Shown here: positions 17,216 through 25,683 of the stretch, piece by piece
Numbering within the stretch: the first letter of the stretch is position 1
Layout of the letters: each line of letters begins with the position of its first letter
Source of the DNA: Paracoccus denitrificans
GTDB lineage: Bacteria > Pseudomonadota > Alphaproteobacteria > Rhodobacterales > Rhodobacteraceae
Reading direction: 5' to 3'
Assembly (NCBI GenBank): GCA_003240735.1
Contig: QFNE01000003.1
Location: forward strand, 186,001 to 250,000
Length of the DNA stretch: 64,000 bases
The notes under the pieces: generated by a model
The model's input: the letters and a program-made list of their open reading frames with translations, nothing else
Told to the model about the DNA's origin: nothing
The model's database searches: none
Program-made: the position numbers and the translations under genes

Positions 17216-18991
17216 ATGACGGGCCGCTTCCAGTTTCTGAACAGCCTGGGCACACGGCTCGCGATGTTACTTTCGCTGGCCATCCTGCCGATCGGTCTCA
17301 TCTCATTGATGCAGACGCTCAACCTCTCCCGAGAGGCAGAACGATCCTCTGAACTGGCGCTGATCGGCCGGACGGCGGCGGCCGCGTCAGGCGAACGCGC
17401 CTTGATCCTGAGCGCGCTGGGCGCTGCGCAGGCCTTGGGGCCGGCCGTCCTGCGCGAGATGGACGACCCGGCCGCCTGTAGCGCGATGATGCGTAGTTTC
17501 GCTGAACAGTCGGCGACGTATCGGTTCGCGGGGTTCATCCCTGTCAACGGGATCGTCACCTGCGGGTCCATGGGCGGCACCACGCCCTTTGACGTCAGTT
17601 CTTCTCCCGTCTTTCACGACTTTATGACGCGGCCAAGACCAATGGTCGCGGCATCCGACCGCGCCATGATCTCGCATGAGCCGGTCGTGATCGTCGCCCA
17701 GCCGCTTTACCGCGACGGCACGCTTCTGGGGTACGTCGGCCTTTCCATTTCCAAGGATCTGCTGCGCGCCACCCATGACCCCAGCATGAGCGTGGGCGCC
17801 CGAATCGTTACGTTCAACATCGCGGGGCAAGTGCTGGTGTCGGACGACGACACTGACACTGCCGCAATTCTGCCAGCTGGGGTCGATCTGAAAGAGCTGT
17901 CGCAACGCGCAAACTCCACCTTCCGCGCGCGCACCAGCAACGGCGAGCGTCGGGTGTTCAGCGTGGTCCCTGTGAGCAACGGGCTGGTTTTTGCGATCGG
18001 CAGCTGGACGTCGGATCAATCGGGGGTCGGTAACTTCAAACTGTCCCGCCTGACAGGTGTGCTGTTTCCCCTCGCGCTCTGGGCGGTGTCGTTGGCGGTG
18101 GCATATTTTGCCGTCTATCGATTGGTGCTGCGCCACGTCCGTGAACTGCGCAGCCAGATGCGGCGGTTCGCCATTGGATCGCGAAAGATTTCCCCCGCGG
18201 TCATCAACGATGCGCCTGCCGAAATTGCCGAGGTCAGCCGCACATTCCGGGACATGGCCCGCATCCTGATCCGCGACAATGCTGCGATGGAAGAGGCCGT
18301 ACAGGAAAAAACGGTCCTGCTGAAAGAGGTCCATCATCGCGTCAAGAACAACCTTCAGCTGATCGCCTCGATCATCAACATGCAAAGCCGGGTCATCCAT
18401 GACAGCGACGCCAAGCGTGTGCTGCGGTCCGTGCAGGACCGGGTGCTGTCGCTCGCCACGATCTATCGCAACCTTTATCAGGCAGAGCATCTCGATACGG
18501 TCGAAGCGGATCGCCTGATTTCCGACATCATCGCCCAGATGTCGGGGGCTGCCATCGCGCCGGGAACTGCGATCAAGGTTGAAACCGAATTCGACAAGCT
18601 GACGCTGGTGCCTGATCAGGCGGTGCCACTGACCCTGCTGACGACCGAAGCGTTCACCAACGCAGTGAAATACGCCGGTGCTCCGACATCTGGCGGACCT
18701 GCCTGGGTGCGTGTCACGCTGGAAAAAGTCGGACCGGGCCGGGCGTCCCTGATGGTGCAGAATTCGCTGGGCGGCGCGGTACCGGATACCGACAGCACCG
18801 GTCTGGGCAGCCAGCTGATCGAGGCGTTCGCCTTGCAGCTGGACGCAGAGCCCGAAATTTCTTCGACTGACGACAGCTTTACCCTGCAGATGGAGTTTGC
18901 TGTGGTCGAGCCCGTGGTCACACGTCCGCATCAGAACCCTGAACGACCGGTCGTACTGACTTCCGCCGCGCGTGAAGGGTCGCGACACTAG
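17216..18991 (+). CDS. Membrane sensor histidine kinase, HisKA_2 family (stress-response kinase)
   Basis: A 591-residue kinase: an N-terminal membrane segment (LAMLLSLAILPIGLISL), a periplasmic sensor domain (about 40-270), a second membrane segment (VLFPLALWAVSLAVAYFAV), a HAMP-like linker, then the HisKA_2 domain with LLKEVHHRVKNNLQLIASI (phospho-His about 373-374) and an HATPase_c domain (LLTTEAFTNAVKYA; GLGSQLIEAFALQL). Kinases of this class phosphorylate PhyR in the general stress response, and its place 9 bases after ecfG supports that role. The signal sensed is unknown. Confidence 0.88.
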   Translation: MTGRFQFLNSLGTRLAMLLSLAILPIGLISLMQTLNLSREAERSSELALIGRTAAAASGERALILSALGAAQALGPAVLREMDDPAACSAMMRSFAEQSATYRFAGFIPVNGIVTCGSMGGTTPFDVSSSPVFHDFMTRPRPMVAASDRAMISHEPVVIVAQPLYRDGTLLGYVGLSISKDLLRATHDPSMSVGARIVTFNIAGQVLVSDDDTDTAAILPAGVDLKELSQRANSTFRARTSNGERRVFSVVPVSNGLVFAIGSWTSDQSGVGNFKLSRLTGVLFPLALWAVSLAVAYFAVYRLVLRHVRELRSQMRRFAIGSRKISPAVINDAPAEIAEVSRTFRDMARILIRDNAAMEEAVQEKTVLLKEVHHRVKNNLQLIASIINMQSRVIHDSDAKRVLRSVQDRVLSLATIYRNLYQAEHLDTVEADRLISDIIAQMSGAAIAPGTAIKVETEFDKLTLVPDQAVPLTLLTTEAFTNAVKYAGAPTSGGPAWVRVTLEKVGPGRASLMVQNSLGGAVPDTDSTGLGSQLIEAFALQLDAEPEISSTDDSFTLQMEFAVVEPVVTRPHQNPERPVVLTSAAREGSRH

Positions 18992-18998
18992 GCCCGGA

Positions 18999-19901
18999 TT
19001 ACCCCTTGGGGGCTGTCGTTCGGGCAGTCGCCATGCTCCGGGCAAGTTCACGGGCACGACGTGCGGCGGACAGACGCCGTCTGCGGGCGATTTCGACGTT
19101 CAGAACGGCACCCAGCATCACCGAAAACCCGGCGAGATAGAACCACATCAGCAACGCGATGACGGCGCCGATCGAACCATAGATGCGGTTATAGCTGTTG
19201 AACTGTGCCAGATAGGCCGAAAACGCCAGCGACGCCGCACCCCATGCCAGCGCCGCGAATACGGCCCCCCAAGTGAACAGCGGTGTGCGTGGCGTTTCCA
19301 CGTTCGGGCCATAGCGGTAGATGATCCCGATCCCGGTCACGACGATGGCGAACATCGCGACCCATGGCACGTTCCCGGTCAGCCACCCTTGCAGCGGTCC
19401 CAGATCGATGAAGTTAAGCGCGATCGGCACGACGATGATCATGGCGAGCCCGATGAACGTCGTGGCCATGATGGCCAATGTCAGGCCGTAAGCCAGAAAC
19501 CAGCCAAAGATCGTGGCATGAGAGCGGACACCGTGCGCCGCGTTCAGCCCGCGAACCAGTGCATTCACGCCAGCCCGCGCGGAAATCGTCGCGACCATGA
19601 ATGAAATGAACGAGGTCCATCCCAGCTGAGTACGCCCGGTAGAGGTCATGGCATCGATCTGGGTGTGCAGAATCTCGGACGCCTGATGCGGGGCGAATTC
19701 ATCAAGTACGCGGTAGTATTCCTGGATCAGTGTCGGATCGAACCACAGCCCCCACAGGGCGATGATCGCAGCAAGGCCCGGAAAGATCGCGAACATGGCG
19801 TAAAACGCGACGCCGGCGGCGATCAGACCCATATGGATCTTGTCCATCCGCTCCATCACGGCGACGGTGAAGTTCCAGAAATCCTTCAGCTGCTCGATCA
19901 T
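18999..19901 (-). CDS. YihY/virulence factor BrkB family membrane protein
   Basis: An inner-membrane protein with about six hydrophobic segments. Family features are GLIAAGVAFYAMFAIFPGLAA near the start, LNAAHGVRSHATIFGWFLAY in the middle, and YGSIGAVIALLMWFYLAGFSV near the end. Once annotated as ribonuclease BN, the family is now regarded as being of unknown transport or envelope function. The frame opens at 19955, but MIEQLKDFWNF at 19901 follows a GGCGGGGAA stretch and matches the usual start. It converges on the kinase gene with only seven bases between them. Confidence 0.85.
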   Translation of the reverse strand: MIEQLKDFWNFTVAVMERMDKIHMGLIAAGVAFYAMFAIFPGLAAIIALWGLWFDPTLIQEYYRVLDEFAPHQASEILHTQIDAMTSTGRTQLGWTSFISFMVATISARAGVNALVRGLNAAHGVRSHATIFGWFLAYGLTLAIMATTFIGLAMIIVVPIALNFIDLGPLQGWLTGNVPWVAMFAIVVTGIGIIYRYGPNVETPRTPLFTWGAVFAALAWGAASLAFSAYLAQFNSYNRIYGSIGAVIALLMWFYLAGFSVMLGAVLNVEIARRRRLSAARRARELARSMATARTTAPKG

Positions 19902-19973
19902 GCGTTCCCCGCCAGTCCACGGGTCAGCTTTGGGTGCGAGGCGCGCTTTGCGCAACTGGCGCGTGGCGTCAGG

Positions 19974-20675
19974 TCAAAGAAACCGCGACCATAGTGACTT
20001 TTCGCCCATCGCCGCGACAAACGCGGCGTGGGCGTCCTGTTCGGCATCCGTCACACGCGGCGGCAGCGGGGTGGGCCTTTGACGTCGTGGCTGCATCTTA
20101 AGGACAACGCCGTCGGCCGGCGTCGATTGGGCGGCGGCATCCAGCACCAGCGTCGGTTGACGCCCACCGATCAGTTCCAGATAAACCTCGGCCAGAAGCT
20201 GGCTGTCCAACAGCGCGCCGTGCAGATCACGGCCGGAATTGTCGACCCCGAACCGCCGACACAGCGCATCAAGCGACGCCGGAGAGCCGGGAAACTTGCG
20301 CCGCGCCATGGCCGCGGTATCCAAAGACCGGCCGGGCTTCAGCGCCGGCATGCCGGCACGCTGAAGTTCCGCGTTCAGGAATTTGATGTCGAAGTCGGCA
20401 TTGTGGGCGATCAGCCGGGCCTCATCCCCTACGAAGCGTAGGAACTCGGCCGCGACTTCATGAAACCGGGGTTTATCGCGCAGGAAGTCGTCGCCCAGAC
20501 CGTGGATCGCGAACGCCTCGGCCGGCATCGACCGATCGGGGTTCAGATAAACGTGATAATGGTTCCCCGAAGGCAGGTGATTGATCAGCTCCACCGCGCC
20601 GATTTCCACGACGCGGTCCCCGGTCAGGGGGTCCAGTCCGGTGGTTTCGGTATCGAATACGATTTCGCGGATCAT
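19974..20675 (-). CDS. dnaQ: DNA polymerase III subunit epsilon (proofreading exonuclease)
   Basis: A DEDDh 3'-5' exonuclease of 233 residues: ExoI IVFDTETTGLDP, ExoII LIAHNADFDIKFLN, ExoIII GRDLHGALLDSQLLAEVYLEL. The polymerase alpha-binding tail is present but divergent. The ATG at 20675 overlaps the coaE stop (ATGA); the frame is open further upstream inside coaE but the homology begins at MIREIVFD. aroE-coaE-dnaQ is a conserved alphaproteobacterial run near the replication origin. Confidence 0.95.
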   Translation of the reverse strand: MIREIVFDTETTGLDPLTGDRVVEIGAVELINHLPSGNHYHVYLNPDRSMPAEAFAIHGLGDDFLRDKPRFHEVAAEFLRFVGDEARLIAHNADFDIKFLNAELQRAGMPALKPGRSLDTAAMARRKFPGSPASLDALCRRFGVDNSGRDLHGALLDSQLLAEVYLELIGGRQPTLVLDAAAQSTPADGVVLKMQPRRQRPTPLPPRVTDAEQDAHAAFVAAMGEKSLWSRFL

Positions 20676-21262
20676 GCCTGTCCTGCCAGTATCTGCGCGA
20701 CGATGCCCTGGATCGCGCGCCGCGCCCCCTCTAACGTATCGGAAGGAATGATCCAATCGGCACGGGTTCGCTTTTCCGCGTCCGGGGTTTGCCGCGCGAT
20801 GATCAGATCTAGCGTCTGTTCGTCCATCGTGCCGCGGGCGAGAATGCGGGCGCGTCGCGTCGCTTCATCGGTGGAAACGACCGCGACACCGTCCATCGCC
20901 GCGTCCGCGCCAGTTTCGAACAGCAGCGGGATATCCAGAATGATCAGAGCCCCGTCGAAATTCGCGGTGATGAAGTCCGCGCGATCGGCGACAACCAAAG
21001 GATGAACGATCCGCTCCAACACCGCAAACCCGTCGGGATGCACCGTCAATGCCTGCCGCAGGCGGGACCGATCAACCGCTGCGTCCACCAATGCGGCAGG
21101 AAAGACGGCACCGACCGGGCCGACTGCTGCGCCGCCTTTGGCATAAAGCCGGTGGACGGTCGCATCGGCATCCCAGACAGGGTGCCCGAGATCGCGAAAC
21201 ATCTTCGCAGCGGTCGATTTGCCCATGCCGATGCCGCCGGTCAGGCCAAGCAGGAAGCTCAT
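20672..21262 (-). CDS. coaE: Dephospho-CoA kinase
   Basis: The last step of coenzyme A synthesis, ATP-dependent phosphorylation of the 3'-OH of dephospho-CoA. The 196-residue protein starts FLLGLTGGIGMGKSTAAKMF (P-loop), then VWDADATVHRLY and IILDIPLLFETGAD, with the lid region RARILARGTMDEQTLDLIIARQ. It overlaps aroE upstream and dnaQ downstream by four bases each. Confidence 0.95.
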   Translation of the reverse strand: MSFLLGLTGGIGMGKSTAAKMFRDLGHPVWDADATVHRLYAKGGAAVGPVGAVFPAALVDAAVDRSRLRQALTVHPDGFAVLERIVHPLVVADRADFITANFDGALIILDIPLLFETGADAAMDGVAVVSTDEATRRARILARGTMDEQTLDLIIARQTPDAEKRTRADWIIPSDTLEGARRAIQGIVAQILAGQA

Positions 21263-22119
21263 CCAAGGACGGCCTTGCGCAGATCGTCGTCAACCGCAGG
21301 CCGCACCCCGAACCAGCGTTCAAAGCCTGGCGCGCCCTGATGAAGCAGCATGCCGAGACCATCCACAACGCGGCACCCGCGCGCCTGCGCGGCCAACAGA
21401 AATTCGGTCATCAGCGGGGTATAGACAAGATCCGTCACCACCGCCTGCGGGTAAAGCGCGTCCAGCGGCAGGCGCAGCGCGGGTTGCCCGACCATGCCCT
21501 GGGACGTCGTGTTCACTACTGTCCGGGCACCGTCGAGCATGTTGGCGGCCTCGGCCCAGTCGTAGACGACGACGCGACCGCCGAATTCGGCCTTGATCTG
21601 ATCGGCGCGCAGGCGTGTCCGGTTGCTGATCCTAAGCTCGGCCACACCACTTTCCAGAAGGGCTGCAACCACCGCGCGGGACGCGCCGCCGGCGCCGATG
21701 ACGGCCGCGGGGCCGGCCTCTGGCTGCCAGTCGGGAACGCTTTGGCGCAGGTTGGCAATAAACCCGAACCCGTCGGTGTTGTCGGCATAGATCTTGCCAT
21801 CGGGCCGGAATATCAACGTGTTAGCCGCGCCGATCAGCGAGGCACGGTCGGTCACGACATCGGCCAGCGCCAGAACGGCCTGCTTGTGGGGGATCGTCAC
21901 GTTGGCCCCCACGAAGCCCGCCTTGGGCAGCGCGTGCAGCACAGCCGCCAGATGATCGGGCTGAACCGCCAGCGGCACGTAATGGCCCGCAATCCCGTGA
22001 CGGCGCAGCCAGTGATTATGCAAGCGTGGCGACAGCGAATGCGCGACCGGCCAGCCGATGACGCCGGCCACCGGCAAGGTCGGATGATCAGCCGATTGCG
22101 GCACAGGGGCAGAGGTCAC
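21259..22119 (-). CDS. aroE: Shikimate dehydrogenase (NADP+)
   Basis: This enzyme reduces 3-dehydroshikimate to shikimate in aromatic amino acid synthesis. Signatures are VIGWPVAHSLSPRLHNHW, GANVTIPHKQAVLALAD (catalytic Lys), IGAANTL, YADNTDGFGF (catalytic Asp) and the NADP site AVIGAGGASRAVVAAL. It is 286 residues long. It is the first leftward gene from the putative origin; maf, which often precedes aroE in this neighbourhood, is not seen here. Confidence 0.95.
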   Translation of the reverse strand: MTSAPVPQSADHPTLPVAGVIGWPVAHSLSPRLHNHWLRRHGIAGHYVPLAVQPDHLAAVLHALPKAGFVGANVTIPHKQAVLALADVVTDRASLIGAANTLIFRPDGKIYADNTDGFGFIANLRQSVPDWQPEAGPAAVIGAGGASRAVVAALLESGVAELRISNRTRLRADQIKAEFGGRVVVYDWAEAANMLDGARTVVNTTSQGMVGQPALRLPLDALYPQAVVTDLVYTPLMTEFLLAAQARGCRVVDGLGMLLHQGAPGFERWFGVRPAVDDDLRKAVLG

Positions 22120-22568
22120 AGGGCAGCGTCCATCACTTGGAAATCAACCCGTAAACTGTCGCCCGAAAGCGCCGGCTGGGGCAAGTCTGTGGATAAGATG
22201 CGTATCAAGGCGTGGAGCGGCTGGGACCAAATCGGCACATGCGGCACGCTCGGGAAAACTCGTCCCTTACCTGGTCCTTCCAACAGGGGTTTTCCACATG
22301 TGTAAACCTATCCACATTCTTATCCACAGCTGGGGATATGTGGGATGCATCCACGGATCATCCACAACTCAGGGATACGCCAAATGTATGTTATTCTTAG
22401 GTAATTCATATTCTGTCTGCCCCTGTGAACAGAGTTTTCCCGGTTGGAAAACTTGTGGGCGGGTTGGTGCGACATGCCGAATTCCACTGATCCACAGGCC
22501 CTACAACACCCTCTACCTTCTTATTCCTTCTTTATTTAAAGAAAGAAGCAGAGAGGATTTTGACCTGC
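22120..22568. other. oriC: Putative chromosomal replication origin (oriC) with a DnaA-box cluster
   Basis: This 449-base gap has no convincing gene. It contains TTATCCACA boxes: perfect at 22188-22196 (reverse strand) and 22320-22328, TTTTCCACA at 22290-22298, and one-mismatch sites at 22308-22316 (CTATCCACA), 22358-22366 (TCATCCACA) and 22488-22496 (TGATCCACA). Two AT-richer tracts, about 22383-22412 and 22512-22550, could serve as unwinding elements. Genes on the left (aroE-coaE-dnaQ) are transcribed left and those on the right (hemJ through parB) right, the polarity expected at an origin, and two parS sites lie 3-5 kb away. Firing here is inference; the boxes are seen directly. Confidence 0.75.
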
Positions 22569-23015
22569 ATGACTGACTGGCTGATCTCTGCGTATCCGTG
22601 GGTCAAGGCGTTCCACGTCATGGCGGTCATCGCGTGGATGGCCGCGCTGTTCTATCTGCCAAGGCTGTACGTCTATCACGCCGAGCGTGGGACCTTGGAC
22701 GGAGAGCCTGGGGCCAGCTTTCATATCATGGAAGAAAAGCTTCTGCGCGTGATCATGCGGCCGGCGATGATCGCGACTTGGATCGCGGGACTGGCGCTTG
22801 TGATGACGCCGGGGGTTGTCGACTGGACGATGGTCTGGCCATGGACCAAGGCGGCCGCTGTGATTGCCATGACGGCCTTTCACGGCTGGCTGGTGGGTCA
22901 GTATCGCGCGCTGGCAGAAGGCAAGGGAAAATCCGGGCGCACGTACCGGATGATGAACGAACTGCCGACGCTGCTGATGGCCGTCATCGTGCTGTCGGTC
23001 ATCGTCAAGTTCTAA
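22569..23015 (+). CDS. hemJ: Protoporphyrinogen oxidase HemJ
   Basis: A 148-residue membrane protein that oxidises protoporphyrinogen IX to protoporphyrin IX in oxygen-using alphaproteobacteria. Family features are WVKAFHVMAVIAWMAALFYLPRL (conserved His), YHAERG, MEEKLLRVIMRPAM and TAFHGWLVGQYRALAEGK, with four hydrophobic segments. The ATG at 22569 follows GAGAGGA. It is the first rightward gene after the putative origin and is followed by rho. An older name for the family is UPF0093. Confidence 0.93.
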   Translation: MTDWLISAYPWVKAFHVMAVIAWMAALFYLPRLYVYHAERGTLDGEPGASFHIMEEKLLRVIMRPAMIATWIAGLALVMTPGVVDWTMVWPWTKAAAVIAMTAFHGWLVGQYRALAEGKGKSGRTYRMMNELPTLLMAVIVLSVIVKF

Positions 23016-23150
23016 GCATGGTTGACTTGGCCGCGCCGAAACCCTAATTGCCGGTCTCGTGCGCCGTCCGGCGACACACCCCCCGTTTCAAATATTTTTG
23101 CCCATCCGGCCCGTCATGACGTGTCCTGGGCCCCGCATGGTGATTTTCAT

Positions 23151-24422
23151 ATGAGCGACGAACGTCTCAACCTGTCCGACCTGAAGGCGAAAAGCCCGGC
23201 CGATCTGCTGTCCATGGCAGAGGAGTGGGAGGTCGAAAACGCATCGACGATGCGCAAGGGTGAAATGATGTTCGCTCTGCTGAAGGAACATGCCGAAGAC
23301 GGCGTCGAAATCGGCGGCGACGGCGTGCTGGAAGTCGTCCAGGACGGCTTTGGATTTCTGCGCTCGCCCGAAGCGAACTATCTACCCGGTCCCGACGACA
23401 TTTATGTCAGCCCGGACATGATCCGTCAGTATTCGCTGCGCACCGGCGACACGGTCGAAGGTGTCATACGTGCACCTGGTGAAAACGAACGCTATTTCGC
23501 GCTGACCAAGGTCGAGCGGATCAACTTTGAAGACCCCGAGAAGGCAAAGCACAAGGTTGCATTCGACAACCTGACGCCGCTGTACCCGAACGAGCGCCTG
23601 AAGATGGAGTTGGACGATCCGACGGTGAAGGACCGCTCGGCGCGGATCATCGATCTGGTTGCCCCGATCGGCAAGGGTCAGCGTTCGCTAATCGCCGCGC
23701 CGCCGCGGACCGGTAAGACTGTGCTGTTGCAGAATATCGCGCACTCGATCGAGAAGAACCACCCCGAGTGCTACCTGATCGTTCTGCTGATCGACGAACG
23801 CCCCGAGGAAGTGACTGATATGCAGCGCAGCGTGCGCGGTGAGGTCATCAGCTCGACCTTTGACGAACCCGCAACGCGTCACGTCGCCGTCAGTGAGATG
23901 GTGATCGAGAAGGCCAAGCGTCTTGTCGAGCACAAACGAGATGTTGTGATCCTGCTTGATTCGATCACAAGACTTGGACGCGCATTCAACACGGTCGTCC
24001 CTAGTTCTGGTAAAGTTCTGACAGGTGGGGTTGATGCAAACGCCCTGCAGCGCCCCAAGCGTTTCTTTGGTGCGGCCCGCAATATCGAAGAAGGTGGGTC
24101 GCTGACCATCATCGCGACCGCGCTGATCGAAACCGGATCGCGCATGGACGAGGTCATCTTCGAAGAATTCAAAGGGACCGGCAACAGCGACATCGTTCTG
24201 GACCGTAAGATTTCTGACAAGCGGATCTTCCCTGCAATGGACATCCTAAAGTCCGGGACGCGGAAGGAAGACCTTCTGGTCGATCCGAAGGATCTGCAGA
24301 AGATGTATCTGCTGCGCCGCATCCTGAACCCGATGGGCACAACGGATGCCATCGAATTCCTGATTTCGAAGCTGAAGCAGACCAAGACCAACAGCGACTT
24401 CTTCGATTCGATGAACGCCTGA
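23151..24422 (+). CDS. rho: Transcription termination factor Rho
   Basis: A hexameric RNA-dependent ATPase that ends transcription. The 423-residue protein has the N-terminal RNA-binding domain (LNLSDLKAKSPADLLSMAEE; GFGFLRSPEANYLPGPDDIY), the P-loop LIAAPPRTGKTVLLQNIA, Walker B region VVILLDSITRLGRAFN, and the Q-loop and R-loop region SGKVLTGGVDANALQRPKRF. The ATG at 23151 begins the homology; earlier codons in the same frame do not resemble Rho. The 135-base gap from hemJ carries no clear site. Confidence 0.97.
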   Translation: MSDERLNLSDLKAKSPADLLSMAEEWEVENASTMRKGEMMFALLKEHAEDGVEIGGDGVLEVVQDGFGFLRSPEANYLPGPDDIYVSPDMIRQYSLRTGDTVEGVIRAPGENERYFALTKVERINFEDPEKAKHKVAFDNLTPLYPNERLKMELDDPTVKDRSARIIDLVAPIGKGQRSLIAAPPRTGKTVLLQNIAHSIEKNHPECYLIVLLIDERPEEVTDMQRSVRGEVISSTFDEPATRHVAVSEMVIEKAKRLVEHKRDVVILLDSITRLGRAFNTVVPSSGKVLTGGVDANALQRPKRFFGAARNIEEGGSLTIIATALIETGSRMDEVIFEEFKGTGNSDIVLDRKISDKRIFPAMDILKSGTRKEDLLVDPKDLQKMYLLRRILNPMGTTDAIEFLISKLKQTKTNSDFFDSMNA

Positions 24423-24429
24423 GGGTGAT

Positions 24430-25683
24430 GTGGACACGATCTTCGCCGAAGCGACGCCGCCCGGCCGGGGCGGCATTTCGGTCGTTCGCCTAAGCGGACC
24501 GGATGCGCGTCGCATTGGCGAAGATCTAGCTGGGCCGCTGCCGACACCTCGTCGTGCCGAACTGCGCAAGGTGGTAGATGACGGCGATCTGATCGACCAG
24601 GCGTTGGTTCTGCGGTTTGACGAGGGCGCGAGCTTCACCGGTGAGCAGGTGGTGGAGTTTCATCTGCATGGCGCGCCCGTCATTTCTCGTCGGGTGATGG
24701 CGGCCTGCGAACGTCGGGGCGCGCGCTTGGCGGAAGCCGGCGAATTCACACAACGCGGATTTCTGAACGGGCAGATTGATCTGGCTCAAGCTGAAGGTTT
24801 GGCTGATCTGTTGGCCGCGGAAACCGAAAGCCAGCGCAAGTTGGCCATGCAGGTCGCTGGCGGTGATCTGAGTGCTTGGGCCGACGAGGTTCGCCGCAAA
24901 CTGATACGCGCGGGTGCGCTGATCGAAGCATCGCTCGATTTCGCCGATGAGGAGATGCCGGAGGAAGTTCCGAGTGAAGTCTTCTCAATTCTGGATGACG
25001 TTCGAGATATGATGAACGCTCAGCTGGCGGGCTTTCCGGCAGCTGAACGGGTGCGGCAGGGGTTTGAGGTCGCACTGATAGGGCCTCCCAATGCGGGGAA
25101 GTCTTCGCTGCTTAATGCCATCGCGCAGCGCGATGTCGCACTGGTGACGGATATTCCCGGCACAACGCGAGATGTTTTGGAGGTCAGCCTGGATTTGCGC
25201 GGACTGGCAGTCACTCTGCTGGATACAGCGGGATTGCGCGAGACGAGAGATACGGTGGAGGGTCTCGGCATCGAACGCGCGAGAGAGCGTGCAGCTGCGG
25301 CCGATATCCGGCTTCACCTGTCTGAGGATGGCTTTATTGACCCGACGCTTTGGCAGGAGGGCGATATCGCGGTCCGCTCAAAGGCTGATATTGGAGACGG
25401 CGATGTGTCGTCCGCATCTGGTGTTGGAATCACTGAACTGTTGGAGCGCATCTATCTTACGCTTTCGGAACGGGTGGCGGGAGCGGGCTTCGTCGCTCGC
25501 GAGCGACAAGCCGCAGGGCTCAGGAGTGCGTGCGCCTCACTTGACCAGGTTAATACCGCTCCGCCGGAGGTGTTGGCAGAACTCGTCAGGGCTGCGTCTT
25601 CAAGTTTACAACAGATGGTTGGCAGAATCGGCGTCGAAGATTACCTTGACGAAGTCTTTTCATCATTCTGCGTCGGAAAGTGA
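24430..25683 (+). CDS. mnmE: tRNA modification GTPase MnmE
   Basis: With MnmG this GTPase makes the cmnm5 modification of wobble uridine. The 417-residue protein has the folate-binding N-domain (DTIFAEATPPGRGGISVVRL), the helical domain, and an inserted G domain (IGPPNAGKSSLLNAI, DIPGTTRD, LLDTAGLRET) with a shortened G4 region (RSKAD). It ends in the catalytic FCVGK. The start is GTG at 24430, seven bases after rho. Its stop overlaps the mnmG ATG (TGATG), linking the two partner subunits. Confidence 0.95.
   Translation: MDTIFAEATPPGRGGISVVRLSGPDARRIGEDLAGPLPTPRRAELRKVVDDGDLIDQALVLRFDEGASFTGEQVVEFHLHGAPVISRRVMAACERRGARLAEAGEFTQRGFLNGQIDLAQAEGLADLLAAETESQRKLAMQVAGGDLSAWADEVRRKLIRAGALIEASLDFADEEMPEEVPSEVFSILDDVRDMMNAQLAGFPAAERVRQGFEVALIGPPNAGKSSLLNAIAQRDVALVTDIPGTTRDVLEVSLDLRGLAVTLLDTAGLRETRDTVEGLGIERARERAAAADIRLHLSEDGFIDPTLWQEGDIAVRSKADIGDGDVSSASGVGITELLERIYLTLSERVAGAGFVARERQAAGLRSACASLDQVNTAPPEVLAELVRAASSSLQQMVGRIGVEDYLDEVFSSFCVGK

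Noticed and set aside
22120..22568. Short open frames within the DnaA-box region
   Set aside because: They lack ribosome sites and homology, change frame across the AT-rich tracts, and the region is explained by the box cluster.
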